From Argyresthia goedartella (Eukaryota; Arthropoda; Insecta; Lepidoptera; Argyresthiidae), in the NCBI GenBank assembly GCA_949825045.1, contig OX463806.1:41936208-42000207 (forward strand): 64,000 nucleotides of DNA. The letters run 5' to 3'. This document shows positions 21,061 through 33,030 of this stretch, piece by piece (the first letter of the stretch is position 1; the number at the start of each line of letters is the position of its first letter). The translations under genes and the position numbers were made by a program. Under the pieces are notes generated by a model. The model ran no database searches. It saw only the letters and a program-made list of their open reading frames with translations, and had not been told where the DNA came from.

Positions 21061-21772
21061 CACTGCAGAGGCATGCAAAATCGCTGCACAAATTGCATAG
21101 ACAGTGGTCAAAATAATTTCATTATTTATTTCACCAATTTCAATTTCGAAATTCATCTCAATCGCACCTATTTGAAATTTGAAATGAAGCAGAAATGGGT
21201 CAACAAAGTAACTGCTTCTCATTGGTATTTGGTCTCATTCATCGACTCAATAGTCGACGTAATACAAAGTAATAATATATTGGTATTTCAGAATTCATTC
21301 CATGTCATTCGAGTAAGCTTAAATCTAAAATGAATTGAAATTCTGCGTAAAATCAAACTGTCATTGGGACATAACGGAGACAACTATCCGAGCCGAGAGC
21401 GGTTTATCAATACGAACTACGGTTCGGTTTATCAAATACGGCACCCCCCATATTTGACGCTATGACGTGTATAAATTGATCATATCGGATAGCGATGTGA
21501 AAGTTATAACGAAGAAGGCCCCGTTGTTTGGTTTTTGCTTACAACTCGAAAACGACGCATCACAGCAAATGTTAATTTACCACATAATGAAAGCTGATAA
21601 AATTATCTTCAACTTCGATTCTGTACACTTTTTACCTATTCCCAATCGTTGTCTAGGATTATGAGCTCCGAACTTTTCAACTGCAATGTTAGAGGACGAA
21701 CTTACCGTGCAAATCCTTCTTAACACTTCCGCTCCCAACTATTACTTGCCTCGCATACCGCCAGCTATAGCA
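21061..21772. other. Spacer, nothing recognised
   Basis: AT-rich with open stretches below 90 codons that match nothing I know. No pairing repeats seen. Confidence 0.4.
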
Positions 21773-22023
21773 AAAGGTGGGTCCAGACATGTTCTTTTGA
21801 CCGTAACGCACGGAGGTACCTCCGTAATGGGTAAGCGACGCGATCCAACAACGCTAGTTTGGACGCCAGGATCGGCTGCGATCGCGACGCGGCGTACCAC
21901 CGTTCCGTACCGAACGGGCATCCAAACTAGCGTTCTTGGGTTGCAACGCTGATACGATACGGAGGTACGTTACGGTCAAAAGAACATGTCCGTACCGATC
22001 AGGCATCAACAGACCCACCTTTA
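21773..22023. mobile_element. Compact fold-back element, 251 bp
   Basis: The left arm (aaaggtgggtc, catgttcttttgaccgtaacg, cgctagtttggacgcc) pairs with the right arm (ggcatccaaactagcg, cgttacggtcaaaagaacatg, gacccacctttac). The centre has gcgatcgcgacgcggcg. Almost the whole element can fold into one hairpin. No coding. It is GC-richer than its flanks. Confidence 0.7.
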
Positions 22024-22288
22024 CGAGCTGTCTTTTCCTGCGATTTTATTGGTCGATTTAAAATTTGAATGGCATTGTGATTCCGACTGATAACAGTAAT
22101 ACGGCTACGGCAGCCCCCGAACCACAGGAATAAATAGGAAGGTCCTTTCTTTCCTGTGCCGGAACGAAGAGTTACAGTGTGACTAAGAAGCCGTCAAACT
22201 ATGAGTTATTGTTGAGCATACGGGCCGAAGTCCTTGTACTCGTCATCAAAAAGCATTTGCTTGCTGTAAAACTCTTACTCACTATTTT
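22024..22288. other. Short spacer
   Basis: Contains gaaccacaggaataaatagg, and nothing I can assign. Confidence 0.3.
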
Positions 22289-22505
22289 AGTTTTTGCGAC
22301 TTTTGTCAGATTATGTTTTAAATAACCGTTTTTTATCTGATTTAATTTGTAATTAATATTAAAAATGTTTTTATCCCATATCTTTTTATAATTATGTTAG
22401 TTTTTGCGACTTTTGTCAGATTATGTTCTAAATGACCGTTTTTTATCTGATTTAATTTGTAATTAATATTAAAGATGTTTGTATCCCATATATTTTTATA
22501 ATTAT
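22289..22505. repeat. Tandem duplication of a 109-bp unit
   Basis: tagtttttgcgacttttgtc occurs at 22289 and 22398; the two copies differ at only a few bases (gttttaaataacc against gttctaaatgacc). Recent local duplication. Confidence 0.9.
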
Positions 22506-23866
22506 GTTTATTCTAATTACTTAGTCAGATTTGATATACTTACTTGGACTTCTTGATTGTACTTTTAGATTGTATATTTGTACGTTGGTGTTAATAAATG
22601 ATGATTTATGATGACGTTGTACAAAATGGGTTTTGATATTCAAGGTATGTCCAGCTTTCTCCAAGTTTTCGTTGTCGTAACCAGTGTTTATAGGATAATG
22701 GTTTGTTGGGGGAGGGGAAGCATAGAGTTACATACCATATCGTAAATTGTGGCCCATTTCGAAGGGTCAGGAGGGTGAAATCGCTAATAGATAGTTATTA
22801 GGTACCATGACATAGATTTTGATAAAAAACAAAAAGCACTCATTGCACATTGTCGTCCGACAGGACGTGTCGGCACATAAATAGATCGGCTGCCTCTGCT
22901 CCCGTGCATGTTCTAGTAGTCAATAGAGAGATTTGTACCTCCTTTAGGTTTAGGACAGATTCTCGTTATGGCAGATTCTTCTTATAGCAGATTCTTGATA
23001 TGGTCGAAGAAGTACAGTCTACAGTACCCCCTACTCTACTACTGGTAGGGAAGAAAGGATTTTTTGGACACTTCCCCACCGATTGGCACAGGCCTTCACT
23101 TTGGCAGGTGTCATAATTTTTGACAGGTATCATAAATTTTGGCAGGTGTCACTATTTTGACATCGATCAAAAATAGTGATACCTGTCAAAAACAGTGACA
23201 CATGTCTTATGTTTTGACACCCGTTAAAATTATAAGAATTATATGAAGTTGTGCCTCTGCCACTCCATTCGGGAAAATTATGACTTTTTTCTATATGCAA
23301 CTTTCTTTCGGCGGCGACTTTCTTGTTTGGAGACTTACTGCCAAATACGTCATTTTGCGCCCTTGGGTTGGGAGAAGTCGATGCAATATTGCTATGAGTG
23401 TTTCATAGTAGATTCCCCCTGACCTGTGAAGCGAATCAGTAACTAGTTTAATATGTGTCACTTCCTGTGTATTCAAATAGGCCGTCGCAAACGGCCCTAA
23501 TGAAGAGCATTCCTCCTCTATTCAGTCCCCTTTCAGAAACTAAAATCCACATCAAATCCACCGCAGCTAACGACAAATTGATTTTCAGTGTATAGGAAAT
23601 CTGTCGAATTTACACAGTTTTCGGTCCATTTGAGGTAAGGTAAGGTAAGGAGGCAGTAGAATGTATGCAAGTGTCAGTAATTTAATTCTGCTAGCAATTG
23701 CAATTGCAATTAACCCTCAACTGAAGCGTTCCTCTGTACCATGCGTACAAGAAATATATTCAAAGTAAAAATAAATAAAAAAGGCTTTTATTTAAATAAA
23801 CGTTTTCTTTAAATAAAAGTTTTCTGAATAAATAAAAATAAAATAAAACTAAAAATAACAATATCC
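22506..23866. other. Spacer with a short inverted-repeat cluster
   Basis: Between about 23097 and 23225, several copies of ggcaggtgtca and acaggtatca face tacctgtcaa and gacacatgtc, with an inner hairpin of cactattttga and tcaaaaatagtg. This looks like a degraded fold-back element. The dispersed phrase tgcctctgccact-cattcgggaaaa (23253-23280) has a relative near 29288. A tandem ggtaa run lies at 23633-23652. Nothing else recognised. Confidence 0.45.
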
Positions 23867-24368
23867 AACCCCGCACAAAATGTTCGGTAAAAATCTTTCG
23901 GTCGATTTGGCTGAAATTTTGAGATAATGTAGTCTTTAATATTCTAATTAACTGTGTGAAGTTACAACTTCAATTAATGACTAGTTTTTAAAATGTGAGT
24001 ATTTTTATGTTCAACGTTTCTGAAAGCCATTTTACTAGGCGAAATGCAAAATGCATATTTTACTATTTTGAGTTAGATTGACACTGATTGATTACTTCAG
24101 ACATTTCGCATCAGTTCTTTATGCCGTTTGACATTCAAACTCGTACTTCATAGATAAAAGACGATATCTAATTATGGAACTGTAATTATCTACCTACTTC
24201 AACTGCTTGAACACTACGTACCTACTCGTAGACAAGTATATTTCTCAAAACTAGTCATTAATTGAAGTTGTAAGTTCACACAGTTAATTAGAGTATTAAA
24301 GACTACATTATCTCAAAATTTCAGCCAAATCGACCGAATGATTTTTACCGAACATTTTGTGCGGGGTT
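23867..24368. mobile_element. MITE-like element with near-perfect 122-bp TIRs
   Basis: The left arm starts aaccccgcacaaaatgttcgg and runs to about 23990. The right arm, about 24246-24368, is its reverse complement with roughly four differences in 122 bp. The element is 502 bp, with an AT-rich loop and no coding. High arm identity suggests a fairly recent arrival. I could not find a target duplication (left flank atatcc, right flank ctttca). Confidence 0.8.
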
Positions 24369-24884
24369 CTTTCAAATTTATTTATTTATGCTGAAAAAAT
24401 ACATAGGTGAGTACAATAAGTATATCATTTAATTATCACAGTGACATTTGTTTTGCGTAGCTCAGGGAAGCTTTGTACCCTACACTAGGTAAAACTTGCA
24501 TAGTACGGTTACAGCGTCTCTCTTCGGCTCTGTTTTATGCTCTTATTTATTGAGATATATATTTAGGTGATACATTTTAATATTATATTTATTAAAAGCA
24601 TGAATTAAATTTATAAATTAATTGATTACATTTGTAGGTAAAACGGTATAATTGATTATTATAGATATAGCCTAGGACTTGTGCTATGGTATTTTCTTGG
24701 GTGTGAGAGTGTGTCTGAGGGTGTGCGTGTGAGAGGGTGTGTTTGTGTGTGTAGTGTACGTGCGTAGTGTAAAATTAAATATTTAGCCAATTAGGTAGGT
24801 ATAGCAAAAAAAAAACTAGTTTCCTCAATAATAAGTTGCAACAAGTACCGTGTCATTGTTCTGGTGAATTCATGCCAACTCAGT
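24369..24884. other. Spacer with a GT-rich patch
   Basis: A degenerate gtgtgaga/gtgtgt run lies at 24700-24765. Nothing else is recognised. Confidence 0.5.
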
Positions 24885-25378
24885 GATATATATGTCGCAG
24901 TTATTTGGTTAAATCAAACACTTAACTAACTCTCTAGACCGTCAATTTAATACCGACATTTAACCAAGTCACTAAGATTCCGTCAGACAAGGGAGTAAAC
25001 GAAACGTTTAACGAGTTGTCTAAACGTTCCTAGGCAACAAGAAATATACAACATATTTTTAGGTGTACTTAATTTTATGTTTTAAGTATTTTTGTTGTTC
25101 TTATATGTTTAACCTAACACGAAGGATAAAGGGGGCTTCGCTTCGCTCACCCCCTTTACCCTTCACCTAAGCTACCGCAATGTTTTGCCCTAATATAAGC
25201 TGTGCAAATCAGCTGTTGTAACGCCATCTTGTTTTCCAACACGCAGGCTTTCGGGAAGACAGGTTGTTAAACGTTTTCGACGATGCTTGATAGTGACTTG
25301 ATTAAACTTCGGCGTTTAATTAACGGTCTAGAGAGTTAGTTAAGTGTCTGATTTAATCAACCAACTGCGACATATATA
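24885..25378. mobile_element. Fold-back element with about 150-bp arms
   Basis: Left arm tatatatgtcgcagtt, cacttaactaactctctaga and tttaacgagttgtc. The right arm is the reverse complement (gacaggttgttaaac, tctagagagttagttaagtg, aactgcgacatatata). The interior carries the hairpin repeat at 25119-25185. No transposase; ends approximate. Confidence 0.7.
25119..25185 (+). repeat. Dispersed hairpin repeat, copy 1
   Basis: cacgaaggataaagggggct, then tcgcttcgctcaccccctttaccct, then cacctaagctaccgcaatgttttgccct. The gggg and cccc blocks can pair as a stem. Related copies lie at 34815-34881 (minus), 36147-36213 and 38752-38822, often next to a ttttatgttttaagta stretch. Confidence 0.75.
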
Positions 25379-26227
25379 GGCTGATATATTTACTTTAAAT
25401 TTAATCAAACCCATCAATTAATTACATCACACAATCTATTACGATATAAAAGCTTGCTGCAATGATTCAAGATTCAAGTTTTTTTTTTTTTATTGAATAT
25501 AAATAAATAAATTATCTCATTCAACGTCAAAATTATACTTACTTATAACTACAAGTATTTTTTTTCTCAAGCTGCCTTTAGTGAATCCAAACTGTTTTTT
25601 GGGAAAAAGAAATTCCCCGTGGACCCACTGGTGGGTGAAGCTGGTGGGTGGACGGGTCGCGGCCGGAAAATTTCAGCTCTCTACCTATTTCGGTTGATCT
25701 GGTAGAGCTCGTGACAGACGAACATCCGGACGGGCAGCGGAGGCATACTAATAATAGGTGTAGGAATAGGTCTCGTTTGGCACAGTTCGGATACCAAACG
25801 AGACCTTAAAAGGCTCCAGAGGATTGTATCCAAATGATTTATGATTTGATGATGAAATTAACAGGCTAAGAATAGCCTGTTGATTTCATTTGAAGCATCA
25901 TTGTTGACTGGACTTTTTCTCATTAATTTAGTAGTCTAGTTTTTAAATAAGGAGACCTTCGATTGAGTTGACACTACTTAAGGCAACGTACACTTGACCA
26001 GCAGCAAAGAGCTTTGAGCCTAAATAGACAACAACATGGTTGACAGTACTACTCTACACTTTGTGTACTGTGTAATCCTAGCATAATATAATAGGCAACA
26101 CCCTTCGTTCAGCAGTACCGTGACTATATCTTGCCGGAAATCGTACAGAGTTGGGTTAAATAAGGTGAACTCCATCTTTATCGGAGTCTACACTAACGGA
26201 TGCTATGTCAGTATCATACATTTGTGC
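25379..26227. other. Spacer with a LINE-tail-like stretch
   Basis: gattcaagattcaag before a t-run (about 25466-25495) looks like the antisense tail of a LINE. A GC-richer patch at 25600-25740 contains accactggtgggtgaagctggtgggtgg. gtctcgtttgg and its reverse complement ccaaacgagac (25765-25803) form a short hairpin. No gene seen. Confidence 0.4.
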
Positions 26228-27273
26228 TCCCCGGAAGGCGTATTTCCTTATCCGTATTGATTTTATCCCCTCGTTGTAAACAAATCAATACTGTTATGGA
26301 AATTCATTTATGCCCCGTGAGCGTATTGATTTCCTCTCCTCGAGTTGATAAAATCAATACAATATGTATGTAAATATTGTCATACATAATGGCCTCGCCA
26401 ACAGGTGGGGAAAAATTCAATAAGTACGCTTACGGTGCAGGTTCCTTATGCAGTTTTGCTCATCCTCAAACCTAACGATCTTGACCCCTCATTATCTTAT
26501 TTTCTCCTTTTTGATGAAATTTAACGTTATGCCATTGCAATTAAATAGTGTCCTACATTTGTCAATTTAAAATACGTCTTCGCAAAGAAATACATAGTTG
26601 CTTTTGCATTTATCTCTGTCAAACTATGATGACAGATAATTAACTTTATTGCATTGACATAAAATTATTTTCTTATTTCAATTTCAATTTATTACTTTCT
26701 TACTAGCTAAAACGTTGCAACTTTAGGTTTATTTACCTCAGATTGTGTTCTCGACGAGTTTTTTCAAAACCTCTAATTAAGTACCGGTGAAATAGTTCTT
26801 GAAAATGGTAAAGGAGGCTTTTGAAAGGATTTTGAGTGACATTTTAATTGAACACAGACTTGTGACGTCCCATGAAGATACGGCGGAAGATATTAATAAT
26901 ATTTTTTACTATAACCTATACTGTTATGTATGTTCAGCTAACGCGCCACCAATGTTAAAAAATGTGTCTTCTTTTATGATAAGTTTTTGCAAAAAGTGCT
27001 CCTTACATTTTCTCAATAGCTGTTAAGGACCTAGGATCTAGAACCTGGTGCTGAAAACCAAGGACCAGATATTTATCATTGGTGGCGCTAGTGAGCTGAA
27101 CATAGCATCTTAATCACCTCGTGATAATACCGCGTATATGCTTGTGGGATTTCGTCAACACGAAGAGATGAAATCGATGCCCTGGGGCATAAATGAATTT
27201 CCATAACCATATTGATTTGGTCAAGATGAGGGGACGAATTCAATACGGATGAGGAAATACGCCTCCGGAAGCA
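26228..27273. mobile_element. 1 kb fold-back element with about 100-bp arms
   Basis: Left arm (26228-26325) reads ccggaaggcgtatttcc, atccgtattgat, cccctcg and tatggaaattcatttatgcccc. The right arm (27170-27273) is its reverse complement with scattered mismatches. A second, degenerate unit of the left arm follows at 26320-26370 (gagcgtattgatttcc). The interior has a 75-codon open stretch at 26799-27026 with four spaced Cys residues that I do not recognise. Probably a non-autonomous DNA transposon. Confidence 0.65.
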
Positions 27274-27624
27274 GGGCCATATGATTTCTGTAATATGTCA
27301 AATAGCGCCATTCGCCAGACCTTTGGACACATCTACATTGTAAAGCAACTTCACTTTGGCCCCAACGAATATTTCCAACTAATTAGGTAGCCCTCCTGTC
27401 TTGTATATATCGGATGGTATAATACTAAATAAAACCATATTGTCATTTTTCGAGTAATATCTATCAGACTATCTTATACTATAATTTTATTAATAGTGAC
27501 ACCACGTAAGAACACGGAAATGTCCGAGGACAGTTTTATTGTGAAAATAAACTTACTGGTTAGCGGGATAAATTCGCAGAGCCTTTGCAATCGAAATTCG
27601 ACAGTTAGACTAATCTAGCACCAG
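27274..27624. other. Spacer, nothing recognised
   Basis: AT-rich unique-looking sequence without coding pattern. Confidence 0.4.
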
Positions 27625-27945
27625 AGTGATTGTCAAAACGAATCAAACGACCTCAAATTTGATGGGGTTGCGTCATTTTGCTACAGAGTTCCCATGGCCA
27701 CCTTCCGGCTCCATAGTCAGATCAGCTGATTTTCATGACATGGAGCTCCATGGCTTGAAAATATTGTATGGGACCAAAGGACAAGTCAAGACGGATTAAA
27801 CGAGCCCAAACTCGATAGGGTCGTCTTTTTGTTACAGAATTCCCCTGGCCACCTCGTGGCCCCATCGTCAGATCAGCTCCATGTCATAAAAATATACAAA
27901 ACCAAAGGGCATGTCAAAACGAATCAAACGCGCCAAAACTCCCAT
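27625..27945. repeat. Minisatellite-like tandem units of about 130-150 bp
   Basis: Starts of units at 27633 (tcaaaacgaatcaaacga), 27786 (tcaagacggattaaacga) and 27915 (tcaaaacgaatcaaacgc). Each full unit also has ttgttacaga or tgctacagagttccc, then tggccacct and cagatcagct. Two full copies and a partial one, diverged. Confidence 0.75.
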
Positions 27946-28446
27946 TATAGGTTGTATATTTTATTACCATGGCATAAAATCGAAAGGATATTATATACTA
28001 AATAAAAATCATGCATATGCATGCAGTATGCATGCACTTCAACGTACGTGACATTGTCATATGTGACATAATTTAAAGTCGTAGTGAGAGCATAATTGTT
28101 TCCTCAAAATTTAATTATTTAAATAAAAGTCCTGTTAAAACTTTCAAACGGGACCCAACGAAGTAATCGAACGCGTTTTGGCGTTTAGTTTAATGGAAAG
28201 CAGCCACAAAGGTAAATTTATCATCAAGGGGGGTCGCAGACATTATTTGAATAGATAATCTAAGGTCTGTGTGGATCTGTGACAAGATCGGTGTAAGGTA
28301 TCGATAAAGCTTAATCCGGAGAAAACTAAGTACTTTCGAAAGCGCCATCATTGCTGTATACCCGACCATCAGAGTATAAATATAGAGCATGGTATTATCT
28401 CAATAAAAAAAAAAACGATTTAGTGCAAGTCAGACTCGCGCACGAA
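27946..28446. other. Spacer ending in the dispersed repeat split by MULE 2
   Basis: The last part, gtgcaagtcagactcgcgcacgaa (28423-28446), is the left half of the common dispersed repeat. Its right half continues after the MULE at 29874. catgcatatgcatgcagtatgcatgc near 28010 is a short palindromic run. No gene seen. Confidence 0.5.
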
Positions 28447-29873
28447 CCTTTATTCCCACCTGTTCTGTTGAGTAGTTCTGTCGGCAGAACTACTGTTTTT
28501 TTTTACCATTAGTTCTGTACATAGAACAAATGGGAATTGAATTACTAGAGTTCTGTTCACGAACAAACTACTTCTCTGTTCCCAACTGTTCTGTTGAGTA
28601 GTTCTGTCGGCACTTTTGGGAAGCAATTGGGCCTTAAAGACAAACGCAAGAGAAGAATCGTAAGTTTGTGCAGCGTTCTTCCACTATTGCCCGAAGAACG
28701 TGTTATGGAAGGATGGGAATGTGCTGGGAAATGGGAAATCCCAAGTGCTGGATTTTAGTGCGACTTGGATTTGGATAAGTTTATGAAATATATGAGTTTC
28801 TGGATGAAACCTAGGCGCATCAAGTCATGGACTGCCTTTGGTCGGCGCTATCGCACAACTAATGTTGTTGAGGGCTGGCAGCGTGCCATTTACGGCACGT
28901 TCAAAACCAGGCCAGCGACTATTTTTCAGTTCCTGAAAAACATAGAAGAAGATGCATCGTTTTTTTTTCTGTTAAAGCCATCCAAATGGCAAATTTCAAG
29001 AAAACAGCCAAACGAAGGACAAATCAGCAATCAACAAATCTGGTCGAAAACGACGTGATGATCAGAGTGTACCAAATGCAATTACTTAACGATGACAATG
29101 AGATACCTTTGTTTTTAGAGAAAGTACGTTAATATTTTTTTTAATCCTGTTATACCTAATTTATCGAGCCTTTTTTCTGCCAGAAAGTACCAGGGCAGCA
29201 GACCGTTGAAGGATGTATTGAACACAGCATTGATAAAGTACCTACATACGTTTATTTCGTTGAAGTTTTTGACGCGGTCACGATTGTGCCTGTGCCACCT
29301 CATCGGGAAAAGATGTGAAGCTATGTAAAAAATGATGACATGTTTCAAAAATGTTGACATCTGTCAAAAGCATTACAAACAAACATAGCTTCATATCTTT
29401 AAATGGGCTCGATAAATTACGAGTAGTGTTGTGTAACGAGTCTATGCAGGTAGAATTTTTTGATATCGAAGAAACAAGTGTTAATTTTTGTTTATGTTAC
29501 GATGTGTTGATAATAAATTACCTAAGAACTAATTAGTTTACTTACTAGTATATTTTTCAATGTTACTGATGACACAAAGTAGTGTCATTTGTACCATTGA
29601 TGGTACTATAGACACCACGGGACATAACAGTTGGGAATATCTGAGATTGAAGCAGGGTGTAAAGCATAGTCTCATAAATCACAGAACTAATGGTAACATA
29701 ATTCCCAGTAGGTCTGCCGACAGAACTACTCAACAGAACAGGTGGGAATATCTGAGATTGAAGCAGGGTGTAAAGCATAGTCTTATAAATCACAGAACTA
29801 ATGGTAAAAAAAAACCCAGTAGTTCTGCCGACAGAACTACTCAACAGAACAGGTGGGAGCAAAGGCGCACGAA
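28439..29873 (+). mobile_element. MULE 2, inserted in a dispersed repeat
   Basis: The element is 28447-29865 (1419 bp). The ends are cctttattcccacctgttctg and its reverse complement (near-match) caggtgggagcaaagg. It is flanked by cgcacgaa at 28439-28446 and 29866-29873, an 8-bp target duplication (9 bp with the neighbouring g). Removing the element restores actcgcgcacgaagggttccg, the common dispersed repeat, so the borders are firm. The end sequence, with the palindrome agttctgtcggcagaact, is present twice on the left (about 28455 and 28580) and three times on the right (about 29700, 29730 and 29830 regions). Confidence 0.88.
28618..29058 (+). pseudogene. MULE 2 transposase, C-terminal remnant
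   Basis: The only coding trace in MULE 2. It reads RIVSLCSVLPLLPEERVMEG, a stop near 28758, then FMKYMSFWMKPRRIKSWTAF, GRRYRTTNVVEGWQRAIYGT and FKTRPATIFQFLKNIEED. The R-T-T-N-x-V-E-G-W block is the conserved tail of MULE transposases. The catalytic DDE part and any FLYWCH finger are missing, so this copy is an internal-deletion derivative that would need a partner to move. Confidence 0.8.
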
Positions 29874-29974
29874 GGGTTCCGTACCATCGCAGTCATGGTA
29901 TTCAAGTTTTTAGCATGGGGATTAGGTATGTTTATTTTGTGTGTAAGAAATCAAAATATCGTTTACATTTTTTT
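29866..29974 (+). repeat. Right half of the dispersed repeat split by MULE 2
   Basis: cgcacgaagggttccgtacc then atcgcagtcatgg; continues the repeat seen left of 28447. Confidence 0.7.
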
Positions 29975-30050
29975 TAATTTATGGTTTAGGTAGTGTTTTT
30001 TTATCTGTATGTAGTATCAAAAAAAAACCCGCTACTTAAACCATAAATTT
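29975..30050. repeat. Hairpin of about 30-bp arms
   Basis: aatttatggtttaggtagtg pairs with gctacttaaaccataaattt, with poly-t and poly-a parts between. Probably a fold-back relic. Confidence 0.65.
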
Positions 30051-31866
30051 CGATATACGGGAGATATAGAATGAGGAAATGTAGGTTTGTGAGGTTTGTT
30101 TATGTTTCTTCAAATTTGAGGTTATGTTTACATCATTTTCGCTACTAAAGTGACCTATATCGCATTATTATTTCGAAACCGCCTTAGCTCCGGCTACTAC
30201 GGGGCTGCGGCGATGCCCCGCAGCACAGCAGTATATCCACGCTCACCTCCCCAGCCTCGGCTTCGACCAGCCTCGGCCGCTCCGTCACGCTTGGTGCGCA
30301 GCAGCGCGCGGTCGCCTACGCCCCTACATGCTCCGGCTCATAAAAACACTCTAGAGCGTAGCCACAAGACTACTGCCTAGGAAGGATTGCCTAGAGTAGA
30401 ACAAACACCAGATTCGTCGTGAATATCAAGAAGTAAAAAAACGAACTCATTCACGTAGCTAAGCAGGAAGCGGAATGACGTCTGAGCATTGTGCGACATT
30501 TTGGTTTATTTTTTGCTCACAAACGTACAATACAATTGACAATATGGGATAATATTGCAGCAATATTGATACATATTACACATATAACATATAATACTGT
30601 ACACAGCAATATTATTGCTTATGCATGGTATTTTTGGCGTAAGGATACTTAATGTTCTTGATTAATTGCGTTTCGTTCACAGATATTTTCCAGTTTCAAG
30701 TTTGATTTTCAGAAAAACTATACATTTCCTCACAAAAAGAAAAGTTATTTGTTAAGATAAGTGAGCTCCAGCTGTCCGTTACATACTTCATTATAAATAA
30801 ATTAAGGGGGCACGATTCAAAAACCAATCCTGTTTTTTTTCAAGATTTTCGTTTAGTTTTGGCGATAAGAGGGGGTTGGCCTTTTTTGTCTATCTTCTTA
30901 AATATTTTTTTAACTAAGCATTTTCTGAAAAAAAGACCTGATTATACACAATCGTTTGCTGCCGCTATTTGAATATATTGTATGATAAGTTCTTATCCTC
31001 GCGTTTTTCGAGGGAAAAGTGCCTACTCAAAAGTGGTTTGACTACTAATGAATAGACCAGATATAGAAAATAAATAAAAGAAATACAATTTTCATTTTTT
31101 TATTTTCTAAGTTATTTACTTATCAGCTAGAAACTGTTAACTTAGTAGAATCAAATCTGTAAACTCAGAATAAGTGCAAACCAAAATGAAATAGTATTAG
31201 AACTCATAAAACCTTCTCGATTCAGAAAACTTTAGAAAAGTTGCAAAGTAAAAAATTGCTAAGCATTTTTCAAAGACAACAAAAAATCTGGCCAGTTACT
31301 GACAAAAAGTTCGCAACACCCAACTCGCATCCAAACCTGGTTTTTGGTGATTGTTTAAACATAGGGCCTTGAACAAAAAGGAGGTTTCATACTACGACTA
31401 TATTTTAACAAGAAATTCTACGCCTTTTTAGTGTTTAACAGAAATGCGTACATATGAATGATATATTATACATATTTAAAAGGATTCTAACATTTCTGAA
31501 TAGGAATACCTACGTTACGCCAAAACAACATACAAACATTGCGGATGGAGTCCCACACCGGGTGGCTGGCAGAGGCCCATACATCCCACGTTTAGCCAAT
31601 TATTCAATAGAACTCCATTTTGTGTGGCATGGGGCTAGACCATGTCGTTGCCGGGAAAAAACTATAATTGCAGCAAGCGATGAGTGTAAAGATACATTTT
31701 CCGAAATGATATTTTCCTTGTATCGTTTTTCCATTCGCGTTTTTTCCCACGATTTATTTTTTCTATACTTTTTTTTAACTAGTAGTAAGTTAATTTCTAC
31801 ACGCTTTAATTTCTTCTGTTTCTTTTTATCAGACGTATATTTTCCTATGCAATCCGTTTTTTTTTT
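30051..31866. other. Spacer with one GC-rich block
   Basis: 30170-30370 is GC-rich with gccccgcagcacagcag and gcgcagcagcgcgcggtcgcc and an open 76-codon stretch of low-complexity P/A/S/R residues; I think it is repeat DNA. A block near 31550-31640 (cacgtttagccaattattc) resembles the one near 3213. The rest is AT-rich with no gene recognised. Confidence 0.4.
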
Positions 31867-31922
31867 CATATTAATTATCATATCGGTCAAACATAATTAC
31901 ATATGTTTGACCGATATAATAA
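31867..31922. repeat. 22-bp-arm hairpin
   Basis: catatcggtcaaacat and atgtttgaccgatata face each other around aattacat. The spacer is short, so it could form a cruciform or a structured RNA. Confidence 0.7.
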
Positions 31923-33030
31923 TTTTCCAGGTGCTTATTTCCTCATATATTTTGTGCTTGATTTAACTTACATCCAGACACGTCACGCCTTTTCTCTTAC
32001 GGGTTGGCAGAGGCACAGAGGCGCCCCCGTGCAGCCAGTTTTCACTACTCCTGTTTGCGTGGCCAGCCCATCGCCGCAAATTGTCACATAAACGGCGGTA
32101 TTTTTTGATCGCCTTGACCTATAAGTATTTAGTTGTACCTAACCTTATGTAAACCTGCAGCATGTATTGTTTTCCTAATTTCTGTTGTTTTTAAATTTGC
32201 ACATCTTCCTCGTATATATTTTTTTTGAATGCTGTCGCACACTTGTTATTAACGCGGAGGCGAGACCGAAATTTATAGTTAGATTTTGTTATAATATATA
32301 GTCTGCTGTGTCGTTGGTGTGTCAAATACATAAATAAATATATCTTTAATTTTTTCACAACTAGGTGACCCCACAGACCTGAGCAATTGATATAAGTTTA
32401 AACTTGATACCTCTACGCATTCCTGAGAAAAAGGGTAGCGACAGAAGTACAGGCAGACAGACAGAAATTTAGAGTTTTAGGATTTTTCCCTCTACCTGTG
32501 CTGTGCAAGGTTTTAACCTTGCTTATCACCAAATTTCATGATCCTAGATCAACTGGAAGTACCTTATAGATTTTGATTCCCTTGCGAGTATCACACAAAT
32601 TTAACAAGTTCAGCAAAGAGACGGAATCGGCCGTATTTTTGGCTTGCGTCGACCTTGAAGTTTACATTTTTCATAGCTCTTAGGTTCCAAAGAATTTAGT
32701 AATTAATATCAATTTCAATTTGATACTACGCGTTCCTGAGAAAAAAGGGTTGTGACCGACGGACAGACGGACAGACGGACAACAAACTGATCCTATAAGG
32801 GTTCCTATCTTCCTTTTATGATACGGAACCCAAAAAAGAAAGTGACTACATTTAGGCCTTTATTTTTTTAATTTAATCAAGAGATGAGACAGTTTATGAG
32901 CGAAGAGTACGTAGACAAACTCCCGGTCACGAAATATATTGTCTGTATCGAGCCCGCCACGATGGAGAATTACCGGAGAGTTTAGCCCAGGACTGCCTTT
33001 TGTTAAGCAACCTTCAAGGAAAATAATTTT
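31923..33030. other. Spacer with degenerate dispersed repeats
   Basis: 32720-32840 (cgttcctgagaaaaaagggt, then gacggacagacggacagacgg, then aagggttcctatc and atacggaaccc) is a common lepidopteran repeat; a weaker relative covers 32395-32480. The same family lies in opposite orientation at 48985-49110. No gene seen. Confidence 0.55.

Noticed and set aside
29560..29913. 117-codon stretch with internal repeats
   Set aside because: The repeats come from the multiplied MULE 2 ends, not from a repeat protein.
30150..30380. P/A/S/R-rich 76-codon open stretch
   Set aside because: Low complexity in a GC-rich repeat-like block; no domain and no splice context.
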